A stretch of DNA of 64,000 nucleotides from Branchiostoma belcheri (Eukaryota > Chordata > Leptocardii > Amphioxiformes > Branchiostomatidae): NCBI RefSeq assembly GCF_001625305.1, contig NW_017802379.1, positions 11,396,271 through 11,460,270 of the forward strand, read 5' to 3'. The position numbers and the translations under genes are program-made. Shown here in pieces: positions 1-10,622 of the stretch; position 1 is the stretch's first letter, and every line of letters starts with the position of its first letter. A model generated the notes under the pieces. The model was given only the letters and a program-made list of their open reading frames with translations. It was not told the origin of the DNA and made no database searches.

Positions 1-75
1 TCAGAGGTCAGGGTTTGGACAAGAAGAAGAGAAAACGTAGCAAAAATGATATGTTTTCCTTCGATATCCATAATT
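1..75. repeat. Fragment of a dispersed ~280-bp repeat
   Basis: The first bases resemble the end of repeats at 5095-5372, 26694-27075, 30663-30935 and 38728-39003: an A/G-rich tract (AAGAAGAAG) followed by TGTTTTCCTTCG. Only the terminal part lies in the window. No coding content. Confidence 0.5.
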
Positions 76-453
76 ATACTAAATGCAATCACCACATCTC
101 CATGATCCGTGAGAAAAAAAAATTAAAAACAAAGAAAAATAACAAATGCTCAAAATATTCCATCTAGGAATGACGTCTCCGAATACTTGTTTCTGAAGTT
201 TTTAAAAGACCTTAGTGAGAGGTTAAAAGTTAGTTTAAGAAGATACAGTGCCTTGTTCAACCAAAAAGTAACAAGGATGTGATGTGACGACCTGCTCTGT
301 TTTGTGTACCGGACCTCTGCCCACGCTAGATCCGGGTTCAAACTGTTCGTCCTATCGTACGAAATACGGGGATCAAAGAGGTAAGAGATCCTGCTTATGC
401 CGAGATCCCATTTTCAAGCTGGGGCCCTAACCTCCTTCGCAGACTTGTTGGGC

Positions 454-633
454 GGCGGCATTATTTTTTCGGTGAGCGACGTGTGTAATATGCCGCGGAT
501 GGACGATTTTGCCGCCGAGGGAAACCTTGCCATGGAGCGGGAAACCTTCTCTCCATGGCAAAAAGTCTCTCGGCTGTAAAATCGTCCCTCCGCGGCATAT
601 TACTCACGTCGCTCACCGAAAAAATAATGCCGC
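454..633. repeat. Foldback (hairpin) element
   Basis: The left arm starting GGCGGCATTATTTTTTCGG is matched in reverse complement by the right arm ending AAAAAATAATGCCGCC. The similarity continues inward through GTGAGCGACGTG, ATATGCCGCGG and ACGATTTT, and the centre holds a smaller inverted pair, TTGCCATGGAG/CTCCATGGCAA. The whole segment can fold on itself. The two small ORFs over it are arms of the hairpin, not genes. Confidence 0.85.
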
Positions 634-686
634 CCCCACCCAAATCCCCAGACTGCCACATACTTAGTACGTGAGAGGTGAGGTGT

Positions 687-757
687 TTAGGGCTAGGGTT
701 AGGGGTAGGGTTGGTATCAGAGTTAGGGCTAGAGTTAGATTTACGATTGGGGCTAGG
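687..757. repeat. Degenerate telomere-like TTAGGG tract
   Basis: About 70 bp of imperfect TTAGGG/CTAGGG-type hexamers (TTAGGGCTAGGGTTAGGGG, then GAGTTAGGGCTAGAGTTAG). It is an interstitial, decayed tract, not a chromosome end, because ordinary sequence continues on both sides. Confidence 0.6.
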
Positions 758-2640
758 TTAGTGTCCCGCATCACGACTAAACCCCTGCCACCCCTTGTCA
801 GGTATATTGGAACCCCCCACGTAGTGTCGGAGCAGTGCATTTAGCAGTATCGTGTATACCGCTTGACATCGGCTGGTCCTCTGCTCGAAAATGGACCTCA
901 GTGTCACTGACATGAGGTACAACGACCAGACAAAATGGGGAAGGGTTACCGTAGCAAATGAGCGAGCACAAAAAAAATTAATCAATAAAACCGGTTAAAT
1001 AAATAAAACTGGTCGACAACGTAGCTATAGAGCCCTCCGTGGACGTAGAATTTCGAAGGCTCGCTGTCCAGAAAGTAGCTTGGGGCGCACAGAACACCAG
1101 CCAACTACAGCAGACCAAGGTCTGTGCTTCAGACCTACTCCTAACCAAGAACTTGGGGGGAGGGGGTAGTAGTATTTGGATGTCTTTTTGTCTATGCTAA
1201 GATTGAAACCATGCTAAGATTTAATTCATACTGTGAGGTACACGGCGGTCAATTTCTAGGGTAAAGTTTCCAATTCTACGGAGGGGTATCAGGTTACCGG
1301 GGTTCCACGCGCGGCTTCCGTGGAGCCAGTCTCAACGGTAAACATTTTGTTAAGCAATAATTAGCTGTTTCACGGGGACTCCCTTGTCCAAATGTGATCA
1401 AATCCGCACTGCATATAGCTCAAATGTTGTTGTTTTTATTACAATGCTTAAATGAGTGTGAAATCACTCTCAACGCGTGGAATGCCTATTCTAGAACAAT
1501 CGACGTCAATAACCAAACAACTGATTTAAACCGACCCCAAATCTCTCAGAAAATTCCACATTTTTGCATTTTAGAGAACAGTATAACAAAATTAAGATTT
1601 GAGTCGGACAGTTTTCTTTATTTCAAAGTTAAATTGTTGCTAAGGTCGAAAAATTCGCCAAAAAATGCACTTTTTTAACTTCCAAGACGGATAATTCCAG
1701 AACGCCGCCATCTTTAAAAAATCCGTCCGACACAGATCGAGATTTTTGTCTTACCTACAATTTAAAACGTTTTTGAGGTAAATTGAATTTGTTTTTCTTG
1801 CAGTTTAAATACCATGTTTGCACGCATGTCAGGCCGTGTGAGTAAGTACATGGGGTATTTTATATCCCCGTAAACAACAATTACGATCTTCAAGGTCACA
1901 CACCATGACGGCAGTAGCTTCGTTACATGTTACATATCCACTAGAAAACTGGGCATAGATATACTGTCCCGAAATCGGGCTATATTTGTGAAAAGGTGGA
2001 ATTTGTACTGTTAGGCGGTACCCGTGTAAAAACGGGCTTGAAGCCGCGGGTTTACTGTACATGACCGCGGGTAACCCCGGATCGAACGAACGTTCGGTTC
2101 GATTGACGTCATATCGAACATGATTCTATTCGAATGACGTCATATAGAACATGATTCTGTTCGATAAAAAGGTTGGAATATTTGGGCCCAAATTTGACCA
2201 TCGTGGGTAAGAGTGGCCCATACTAAGATTATATCGAGATTTAAATTAATGTCTAACGATTTTCCCCATGATGTCCATTAGTAATAGTCTTTGACTAGTT
2301 GGGACACCCTGGCTTCTTTGTAAGCCGAAATAGAAAAAAAAAGTTGTATTACGCTCAACATAACACTGTATAATACGATAACCACGCATTTAGGGTACAC
2401 ATACCAGAGCAGGCATCTCTGATACCTAACTATTTAGAGACAGGACAACACAATAATGGCATAAAAAGTTAATCTGGTGCCGGGGCGCATTACTGTTCTT
2501 AAAACTAATGACCCTTAACAAAAACAGCGGGACACGGAATTGAGAGTTCGTAATTTGTCATACGTTTGTGAATGTAGTCATATATGATAATGATATAATG
2601 ACTATAACGATTACATGCTGCAATTTGAAAAAAAAATAGA
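758..2640. other. No gene seen; short CRE-containing direct repeat
   Basis: No ORF with recognisable domain content and no convincing exon. At 2098-2165 a ~30-bp unit containing TGACGTCATAT and GAACATGATTCT is present twice in tandem with small changes, each copy carrying the palindrome TGACGTCA. The rest shows nothing I can name. Confidence 0.4.
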
Positions 2641-2644
2641 TCGC

Positions 2645-4600
2645 CATTTGAATCCAACATCTGCGTGCAATGGCGTCGCGAAAAAAAAGCAATCTGACAG
2701 AAATTAAAACACTATAAATGCACAGTATAAGAACAGGTAACATATGATAACATCACTAACCGTCTGATTTAGTCTGGTAATTGTAGTAAACAACAAGACA
2801 CCGTACGGTCTTCTCCCACCTCCGAACGGTCTGTCTTCTCTCCGAAGTACGGCCCGCTTTAGACGAGAGACACCGGTGAAATGTTGCGGGGTCTCCTGCA
2901 CAACCCGTTGCGAAGCAGAGTTCTGGACACTTCCTATTCGTCCACGTCAGCGCTAAAACCCTTACTATTGGTCGACGTCATCGCCAACACCCTTTATCAG
3001 TTCTCACTATCAGGTGACATCATACAACTCGACGTGGCGAGTTCGTCTGGTGCCATGATGTTTTTCTTTCATGTGACTCCGTACTGTTGTCAGTAAACAA
3101 TGATGTGCACATTGGATGCATGTAGAAGGGACGTCGAGGGTAGCCTCCATCAGACCTTTCTACGGGAAAACGGATCGTTGAATTCGGCAAAAAAAGAGGG
3201 TAACATTGGCCAAGGGAGTCCAGCCGCGGGGAGGTAGTTTCTTTCCCTTCTCTCTGTGCGTCCAGGCAAACCTAAGGGCAGCCAATTGCAAACTCACCTG
3301 GCAAATATTCTCCTACACATAGCCAGCGTAGTTAGTCTGGTAGAGACTACGTCGAGGGATCCTGTGTACCTGTCTGAAAAGCAATTATGCAGAGCCCTTT
3401 CGACCCCGTATGTTATGCTTTAATATAAAATTGTTTTATGTGTTTGTTTTCGGAATAACATCAAAACAGAGATTCCATCTCACATTTTTGTTATTGTGTT
3501 TCTATTAGAAGCTTCATGTAAATATCACAGACTATTGATTTTCCTCAAATGTGTTGGAGAAATATTGTCTGGGAAAAGTATAAAGTACTGGAAAACATAA
3601 TGAAAAGCACAATATACTGTGTGAAAGATAATTTTGTAGAAGCATAATATTGTTTGAAAATATTGTGTGAGAGAAAGAAAATGTTTTTTCTGAGAGAAAT
3701 ATAATGGGCAGTGTGGGAGAAACATAAATATTGTGTGTGAAAATATAATGTGTAGACAAAACATGATGTACTGTGTAAGAGAAATACAAGGTACCCTCTA
3801 CGAGGAACTATAAAAACACAAGGCATTCATAATCAGTGAATTGAAATTATAATCTGCTATAATCAGTGGACCAAAGCGTACACTCTGGACATTTTCTCAA
3901 TTTGTGTGAACTAGGCCCGCGACTGAGACACAACACGGATGTCCGTTTTGTTTACACTCCTGATATTTCTGTCTCAGTCGTTGTTCAGCATGGTGAATAG
4001 GGCTATATATGCAACGTAAAATAACTAGTATTTCTACATGGTATAAGGAATGCTGATTTTATTAGACATTTAGATATTAATTTTCTCATTTTTATCACCC
4101 CACCTTGCAAGGCAATTTTATTTAAAAAGACAGAAGCAGAAGAGATATTGTAGATATAGACGTAACACAGTAATGTAACACTCTTTTCAAGCTGGAATTT
4201 TAGACATTAAACATGTAGCAACCAGCCTTGAATTAATTGAAAAAATCAGCCCAACATAAACCTGTCCAACTTGGGCGCAAAAACAAGAGAAATTTTCAAG
4301 AAACTGCCCTGTTAATTGGCTTTTCTGTGGTGCTACACCCTTTTGCTATTCTCTTGATATCGACCGAAAGGGGGGGTCAAAGTGCACCATAATGATTGTT
4401 TACCAAAACAGCGATAGTAAAAGATCCGCGGTATAGGATTTACTGAAAAGGCTGGTACTTTTGAATCAATACATGAGCCCCCACATGAAGCTGAGTTTAT
4501 GTGACCAGAACGTCTGAAAGGTGAGGTATGATGTAATTTTTTTGCCTGTTTTTTGCATAGGTTTGACTACAAGAGATCAACTATAGCGTCTCTCTCCCTT
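2645..4600 (+). repeat. Duplicated ~2-kb block, copy 1
   Basis: This stretch matches 11.94-14.02 kb in the same order: ACGAGAGACACC at 2863, CATCGCCAACACCC at 2980, GTATGTTATGCTTTAATATA at 3409, ACACAACACGGATGTCCG at 3929, TTTACCAAAACAGCG at 4399 and TGTGACCAGAACGTCTGA at 4500. Copies differ at many positions and by insertions. No ORF is conserved between them, so it is a segmental duplication or an old mobile element, not a gene. It lies on the other side of the Kunitz gene from copy 2. Confidence 0.75.
3545..3790. repeat. Degenerate tandem repeat inside duplicated block
   Basis: Loose repeats of about 20-30 bp built around GAGAAATATAATGTGTG and AATATTGTGTGAGAGAAA. The corresponding part of copy 2 (about 12795-12870) has only one or two such units, so the array expanded in copy 1 or contracted in copy 2. 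The three overlapping minus-strand ORFs here are low-complexity products of the array. Confidence 0.6.
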
Positions 4601-5094
4601 CCCTGACGCCCCCCTCCCATAAGGTTTAGGAACTAGTTTTTACCGTTTTCGCCCCTGTCTGTCTAAACTGTGACCTAAAAAAGACATTGGACACGTGTGA
4701 AGATTCCATTCGTCGTTTATTGACACTGTGGGGCATGTTAGGCCTTTTCGTGCCGACGGATCAGGAAATAATTTTGTAGGTAAAAAGCACCATTTAACTA
4801 TTCTAATTCTAACGGCAGTTTTTTTTTCTGGTCACAGAATATTAATGTCTAATAAATGTTTTAGATTTCCCTTTTTATGTATGCCAAAAAAAGGACAATA
4901 TGTTACTGATCCATTTCCTTTTGTTGCTGCTCTAAATATTCTATGAGGGTATGAGATCTCCGAATTCTTGTTTGTCTTTGTTCCCATAGGTTAGTGCTGT
5001 ACGTAATTTTACAAGAAACTACGGCCTCCAAAATATATTCAGCATTACAAACGAGGATAATTTCAAGCAGAGGTTTAAAAGAAGAAAGCTAAAC
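4601..5094. other. No gene seen
   Basis: AT-rich sequence with only short chance ORFs. No repeat, exon or RNA gene could be supported. Confidence 0.4.
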
Positions 5095-5372
5095 TAGAGA
5101 AGTAACATTTGCAAAGCAAATGCATAATGTTTACCTTCGGACATGGTCTGCCCTGTTATTCTTACTAAAACACATTCACATACATGTACTACTAGTATAT
5201 GGTGACAGGAGTAGAGCAGACCATGAAATTGCAACATTATGTAACCCAACACCAGTCACAATGGTAACAGATGTCAACAAATCATGTCATTGGCCGGGAC
5301 AGAGGTTACTGTTTGGAACAGAAGAGGAGGAAGAAACTGAGTAAAAACAATATGATTTCCTTCGGTAAACAT
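5095..5372 (+). repeat. Dispersed ~280-bp repeat
   Basis: The start AGTAACATTTGCAAAGCAAA, the middle TTGCAACATTATGTAACCCA and the end TCCTTCGGTAAACAT are shared with 30663-30935, and more loosely with 26694-27075 and 38728-39003. The ends are partly complementary (ATGTTTACC near the left end, GGTAAACAT at the right end), suggesting a small non-autonomous element. ORFs across it are chance. Confidence 0.7.
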
Positions 5373-6694
5373 AAATATCTACTGTTACTACGTGGCGTGA
5401 TCCAGGAAACAAGCAAGACCGTTGATCTGAGCTGGGTATTTAATTATAATTAACTGGATGATTCTGATTAACTGAGAATCAAGACATTAATCACCAACAT
5501 AAAACAACAAGCATACCAAACAGATCGTGAAAAGCATTGATTTTCACTATTTATTTTATCGTTTCTTGGTTACATAACAAATACATATTTTGTGGATATA
5601 TGTGTCTTTAATAATTTTGCAAACAGTTCTTAAATGGACAAAAGCAAAAAGCAAAGACAGCATGTGTAGAACATACACTGTTTGTACTGTTGGGGTATTA
5701 AACGTTTGCGATTGGACCATCTCGATAGCAATTATTCAAAAGCAAAAAACAGAGCATATAGATGTAGTAATCACATGTAGTAACCATGTAGCTTCAAGAA
5801 CTTTTTTCGGATCATTTGTTAAGTTTACTTAGTTCTAGACTCGATGTCTCAATGCACATGTAGTACTTGTATCTGTTAGATAGTAAACTTGTAATACTAA
5901 TCTGCTTACCTGTCAAGAACTTGATAATAATGTGTGAATATTAGTATGAATAGAGAGGAAAGGAAAAATATTAATAAACTCCTTACCAACCTCGAAAAGA
6001 GAGTTTGCTTACAGTGTAATGTCTACTGTACTAAGTTGCTTAAGGTATTTATTAATAGCATCTTAAAGAAATACCCTATATGTCATACATGTTAACATGA
6101 TTTATATCACTATCATTTCCACATTAAAGACCTTTAATCCTGCTCTTATCGCATCTTAAATATTGACATTGTTATTTGTATAGTTTAGCTTTATCAATTG
6201 ATATATTATACTTCATTATCAAATAAGGCTATCTCCTTTCTTTTCTAGTTATTTTGCATCTTTTATATTCATTTATGTTAGCATGATCAGCGAATCACAC
6301 AACTCAAACAACTCACCTATATATATATATATCATATTTTTATCTAGTTTATATTTCTAATGACTGTTCTCTACTTCATGTCAACTGTGCAGATATGGTA
6401 ACTGTTAATACATACATTTCTACGAATTTAGGTAAATTTTCTACTGACATTTTGCTGTGTTTACTACATTTCTTTAGTTCCCATTTCCACATCGCCATTG
6501 TACTGTCATGTTTTATTCTGTATGATTAACATGTACAATAGCTGGACTTTAGCTGGTCTAAGCATCTACATGTAGATTAATAGTACTGTATTACTCATCA
6601 GCAGTGGTTTACTTGAACAGGTGGCTTTCAAGTCTGGATCACTGTCTTCAATCTGTTCAAAGAGAGAAATACTGTATGTAAATAGAATTTCTTT
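5373..6694. other. No gene seen
   Basis: Strongly AT-rich, with a short TA run near 6320. On the minus strand this is downstream of the last visible Kunitz exon, so a short terminal exon of that gene could lie here, but none was identified. Confidence 0.4.
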
Positions 6695-7405
6695 TCAGAA
6701 CCGATACTCACCACATATGACGCCAGTTGACCAATGGCAATGACTGTTATAACGATACTCGGCACATATGACGCCAGTTGACCAATGACAAATGACAAAG
6801 ACTGTTATAGCGATACTCACCACATATGACGCCAGTTGATCGATGACAGTGACTGTTATATCGATACCACATATGACGCCAGTTGACCGATAAAAATGAC
6901 TGTTATAGCGATACCACATATGACGCCAGTTGACCAATGTCAATGACTGTTATAAGGATACTCACCACATATGACGCCAGTTGACCAATGGCAATGACTG
7001 TTATAAGGATACTCACCACATATGACGCCAGTTGACCAATGGCAATGACTGTTACGATACTCACCACATATGACGCCAGTTATCCGATGATAATGACTGT
7101 TATAACGATACTCACTGCATATGACGCCAGTTGACCAATTATAATGACTGTTATAACGATACTCACCACATATGACGCCAGCTGACCAATGACAATGACT
7201 GTTATAACGATACTCACCACATATGACGCAAGTTGACCAATGACAATGCCTGTTATAACGATACTCACCACATATGACGCCAGTTGACCAATGACAATGA
7301 CTGTTATAAAATAACGATACTCACCACATATGACGCCAGTTGACCAATGACAATGACTGTTATAAAATAACGATACTCACCACATATGATGCCAGTTGAC
7401 CGATG
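6695..7405 (-). repeat. 51-bp minisatellite, about 14 copies
   Basis: Fourteen units built around CATATGACGCCAGTTGACC and TGACTGTTATAACGATACTC, mostly 51 bp long, with a few indels (a CACC deletion near 6865; AAAATAACG insertions near 7305 and 7365). On the minus strand, the sense strand of the adjacent Kunitz gene, nearly every unit carries GGTGAGTATCG, a good 5' splice-site match. Because 51 is a multiple of three, the minus strand stays open for about 63 codons (7080-7271) as a hydrophobic 17-residue repeat. It lies in the sequence following the last visible Kunitz exon. Confidence 0.9.
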
Positions 7406-7865
7406 ACCAGAGAGTCTTTAGAGAATACTTATAGGTACCTTTTACCTTTTCAAATCTTCACTGTTTTTGTTCATGTAGATTGCCTAGTTTATGTGATTTA
7501 TACGTGGCTTATGAAATTCTTTAACAAATATTACCACGTATTTGTCAGATATTTATTCAGTGGGGCAAATTGCATACAGATGATGTTAGATGTATATTGA
7601 AGCTGAGTAATCATTATATAACATAGTACAAGTGACAGAATAAAAGGTTAACGCACAAGTCTGAGGATCTGCTAGAAAGTACATTTAAGCTGTCTAATCC
7701 AAGTCTTTAACATTTTTTCTCTTCTTAAAGCAGCTGTACAAGATGTAATTAATCTTTCACAATTCTACTACTAACTACTTTTTGTCACAAACTGTAGCTG
7801 TCAAATTAAAAAAAAAACAAGAAACATGTCACTCAGTAACTGGAGAGAAATGTAAATGTACTTAC

Positions 7866-8042
7866 TCTTGTTCTTACGTCCACAGGTCTTCCTACACTCC
7901 TTGAGAGTTGCAAAGTTGTTGTCGTTAGGATCGCAGCCTCCCCAGTTGAACTGCTCACACTGGCCAGTCTGGCTGTTGTAGAACCACCGTGGGATGAGAG
8001 CCTCACAGGGTCCAACCTTCTTAGGCTGCAGACAGGGGTCAA
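7866..8042 (-). CDS. Kunitz gene exon 3: Kunitz domain 2
   Basis: A 177-nt, phase 1-1 exon with all six cysteines: DPCLQPKKVGPC, PRWFYNSQTGQC, WGGCDPNDNNF and KECRKTC. The P1 position is Glu, followed by Ala. A basic tail (GRKNK) precedes the donor GTAAGT at 7865-7860. It is closely similar to exon 2, consistent with exon duplication. Confidence 0.9.
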
Positions 8043-9366
8043 CTGTAGCACATCAATAAGTAACTGGTAACTGTCGCAAATTTGTGGAAACCTAGCTTCT
8101 CAACTCACGTAATTCTTCTTGCTATTCTGAGACCGCAAGGGACCTCTATTATTATATCTCTTCAAAAAGCTTCCCCAATATTTAGTTTTTTTTTAGCTTT
8201 TAAACTGACACGGAAACCCAAAGTATACATTTGGTGTCTGAAAATAGCAATAAAAATAATAAAAAATGATGCATACATATTTTTACGTATTAATGTGTTC
8301 ATTTGTCTAGGGTACCATATCTCAAGCCATTTGCTTTCAATATCAAGGCATAAATACTACATATACGTAATAATGTAATAAATATATTATTTTAAGTATC
8401 AAGGGTGTTTTAACCGAAGAAACAAAAACAATGAACAGTGTTTTTGCTGCAGTGAGATATAGAATTGCTGCGATATGCAATTAATTGTAAGAAAGCTCTC
8501 TAGTACATACTCTCTAGTATTCTCTCTCTAGTAATAACTCTAGTACTTACCACAAGTGTCTTCACACTCCTCCTGAGTTTGAAAGTTGTTGCTGTTACCA
8601 TCGCAGCCTCCATAGTCGAAAGGTTCACACTCCCCTGTCAGACTGTTATAGAACCAGCGTGGAAATACACCATCACACGGTCCAACATCTTTGGGCTGTT
8701 CGCAAGGATCCTCAACTGTAACACATATTGCGGATAACTGGTTGATGGTTATTCACCAGGATGACAAAATCCACATCACTTATTCCTGACAGGAAAAGCT
8801 ATATGTCACCAAAAAAATCCATACCATGTTCAGGACAAAATTTTTTCTGTACTTATCGTCCCTCATTTAAGTAAAAAATAATAATAATAACATAAAAAAC
8901 GACGTAATATAATAATGTTTCAATATGTGTTGTAGTCTAATTGAATGTTTAATAAATATTTACATATAAAAAAATGTAGAAATATATAACAGGCAGAATT
9001 GAGCTGGTTGCAGCTTCTTGAATCAGACATCCTAATCTTTTAGCAAGCTAGAGGTTGAGAACAGTAGTGCAAGACAGTTTTTGATAATCAGCCTTATTAG
9101 TGTGCTTGTTTCCTATCGTTTTCGCCGAAAATGATTATGTTGACTTGAAGTGTGTGAGTAAAACTAAGCATTGCGTTATCCAATCTTCCCTGTTGTATCA
9201 ATTTATTGTTCAGCATGGGGAAATATGATAAAATATGATACTATGAATCCAAGATTTAACAGTGCTAGTATCTACGTCAGTAAATGAATTTTGTACTCGT
9301 ACCTGCGTCAGTTCTGTGAATGGTGGCGGTTACCACGAGGCTGATCAGCAACACTTTCCACAGCAT
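7866..9366 (-). CDS. Secreted two-Kunitz-domain protein (3 exons, 3' end unresolved)
   Basis: Three exons join in phase 1: 9303-9366 (signal peptide), 8551-8715 (Kunitz 1) and 7866-8042 (Kunitz 2). All have canonical acceptors (TTACAG, CTACAG) and GT donors, and each Kunitz domain is a complete phase-1 exon, the usual modular arrangement. Both domains have the six cysteines with correct spacing (C-x8-C, FYN, GGC, C-x3-C). Kunitz domains typically inhibit serine proteases by inserting the P1 residue after the second cysteine. Here P1 is Asp in domain 1 and Glu in domain 2, so trypsin-like inhibition is not expected. The last exon ends with donor GTAAGT after a basic RKNK tail, so at least one more exon follows at lower coordinates; I could not find it. 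Confidence 0.88.
8551..8715 (-). CDS. Kunitz gene exon 2: Kunitz domain 1
   Basis: A 165-nt, phase 1-1 exon encoding a full Kunitz domain: DPCEQPKDVGPC, then PRWFYNSLTGEC, YGGCDGNSNNF and EECEDTC. The P1 position (first residue after GPC) is Asp, followed by Gly. The FYN and GGC framework motifs are intact. The donor is G|GTAAGT. Confidence 0.9.
9303..9366 (-). CDS. Kunitz gene exon 1: signal peptide
   Basis: The ATG at 9366 begins MLWKVLLISLVVTATIHRTD, a short basic start followed by a hydrophobic core and a plausible cleavage site after the Ala that precedes the splice. The donor is GCAG|GTACGA, phase 1. The next exon supplies two bases to complete a Val codon just before the first Kunitz cysteine. 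Confidence 0.82.
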
Positions 9367-9559
9367 GACTGTTGTGTAGAAGTCTGGAGAAAAATGCATC
9401 ACAGATATGTTTAAATCTTAAATGCTGCTTCTGTAATGTATTCATGATTTGCTGTTCTTAGTTGTTAGGCGTCCAGGTATGAAACCCTAACTCGGGTAAT
9501 TCGAGTGTGTCAGTAAAATGTGGTGCAAAATATGATATCGGTTCCGGTCCGGGTTCGTT

Positions 9560-9640
9560 TATAGTTTATAATAATGATAATAACCTTTATTGTACATTCA
9601 TGCCCTATCGGGCTAAGTACAGGTGGACAGATAAAAAGGT
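9560..9640 (-). mobile_element. Retrotransposon 3' end fragment
   Basis: Read on the minus strand the sequence runs CTGTCCACCTGTACTTAGCC, then GGGCATGAATGTACAATAAA and a TTATTATCATTATTAT tail: a polyadenylation-type hexamer followed by a short simple repeat, as in LINE or SINE 3' ends elsewhere in the window. No coding part remains. Confidence 0.5.
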
Positions 9641-10400
9641 AATATACATGTTTGTAGTACAAACAGCTCTAAAACTACTCTTATTCAGAGGTTCGGCTTT
9701 TTCTCGTTTCTTTGTGATGTTAAAAATATAACTTGAAATGGGTTTGTATAGTACAAAATGATCAAAGCGCATAAGAAAGATACATTTTTCAATATTAGAC
9801 AAGTCTTAGAAGTAAAGAAACGTACTTGTAATATATGTAAAAGATCATTTCTTTCATTACTATATAAACTAAACTAAAGTGGACTTCATCTTCTACTTTG
9901 TTTGAGCAAGTCACATGTGTAAAATAGTTTTGGCCAATTGTGTTTAATAACAAGACACAAAAGCCAGCAACGTACAATTCTCGTAAGAAACTCCCAAATT
10001 AATCATTTTAAAGAACCCAATGTAATTTCAGGGCAGCAAAATTGTAAATATTGAGTATGTATAGGAGAATATGAATGTGAATTAAATGTAGCCAATTCAA
10101 GTGCTTTCTTGATCAACTTGAGAGCACAAACAGCTGAGCATTGCATGGCATGGCGCATGGCTTCTGAAATGTTTGAACCAAACTCTGTTCCAATGTGCGT
10201 TCCAACATGTGTTCTATCGTTAATGTGGGGGTACCTAACTGGCCTTTCGGCCGGAAAAAAATGGGAAAAAAAAGCTGGGTTATGTGGGACTTTGGCCTGT
10301 TGTACGATCAATAGAAACGCAAAAGAAAAAAGGACAGTACTTCAAACCCCGCTCAGTAAACACTATCCACAACTAAAAATTATCGTGATTTGTTGAATGT
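9641..10400. other. No gene seen
   Basis: Overlapping ORFs of about 100 codons on both strands (10003-10396) have no recognisable domain and no splice context. I treat them as chance. Confidence 0.4.
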
Positions 10401-10622
10401 TTAACCTTATCTTGCGGAGCATAACAATTGTTGTTTTGCACACACAGTACCGTCTATATGGCACCCTGTATATGTACGATTTGTACGATTTCTCGTGCAA
10501 CGCATCACACCACAGCGAAACGCAACAAATGCGGAAGTAACTGCAGGGGGGTCTATGATCTAATTAAGACATGAAAATATTGAAAAATGTTGTGGCAGGA
10601 ATGCCAGCAGGACAAGGGTTAA
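10401..10622 (+). mobile_element. TTAA-flanked MITE (214 bp)
   Basis: TTAA at 10401-10404 and 10619-10622 flanks an element starting CCTTATCTTGCGGAGC and ending CCAGCAGGACAAGGG. A second copy at 34967-35214 shares the interior (TTTCTCGTGCAACGCAT, AATGCGGAAGTAAC, ATGATCTAATTAAGACATGA). TTAA target duplication and CCC/GGG-type ends fit the piggyBac superfamily. No transposase is encoded. Confidence 0.75.

Noticed and set aside
687-757. Chromosome end
   Set aside because: The hexamers are short and degenerate and sequence continues normally on both sides.
3525-3826. Three overlapping minus-strand ORFs of 79-93 codons
   Set aside because: Products of a degenerate tandem repeat, not conserved in the paralogous block at 12.8 kb.
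6695-7405. CRISPR-like array
   Set aside because: Units are directly adjacent with no unique spacers and the DNA is animal; it is a minisatellite.
7833-8051. Minus-strand ORF as given, with its own start
   Set aside because: It is another frame over Kunitz exon 3; the true frame shows the six-cysteine Kunitz pattern.
10003-10396. Overlapping ORFs of 95-102 codons on both strands
   Set aside because: No domain, no splice context and no similarity to anything else in the window.
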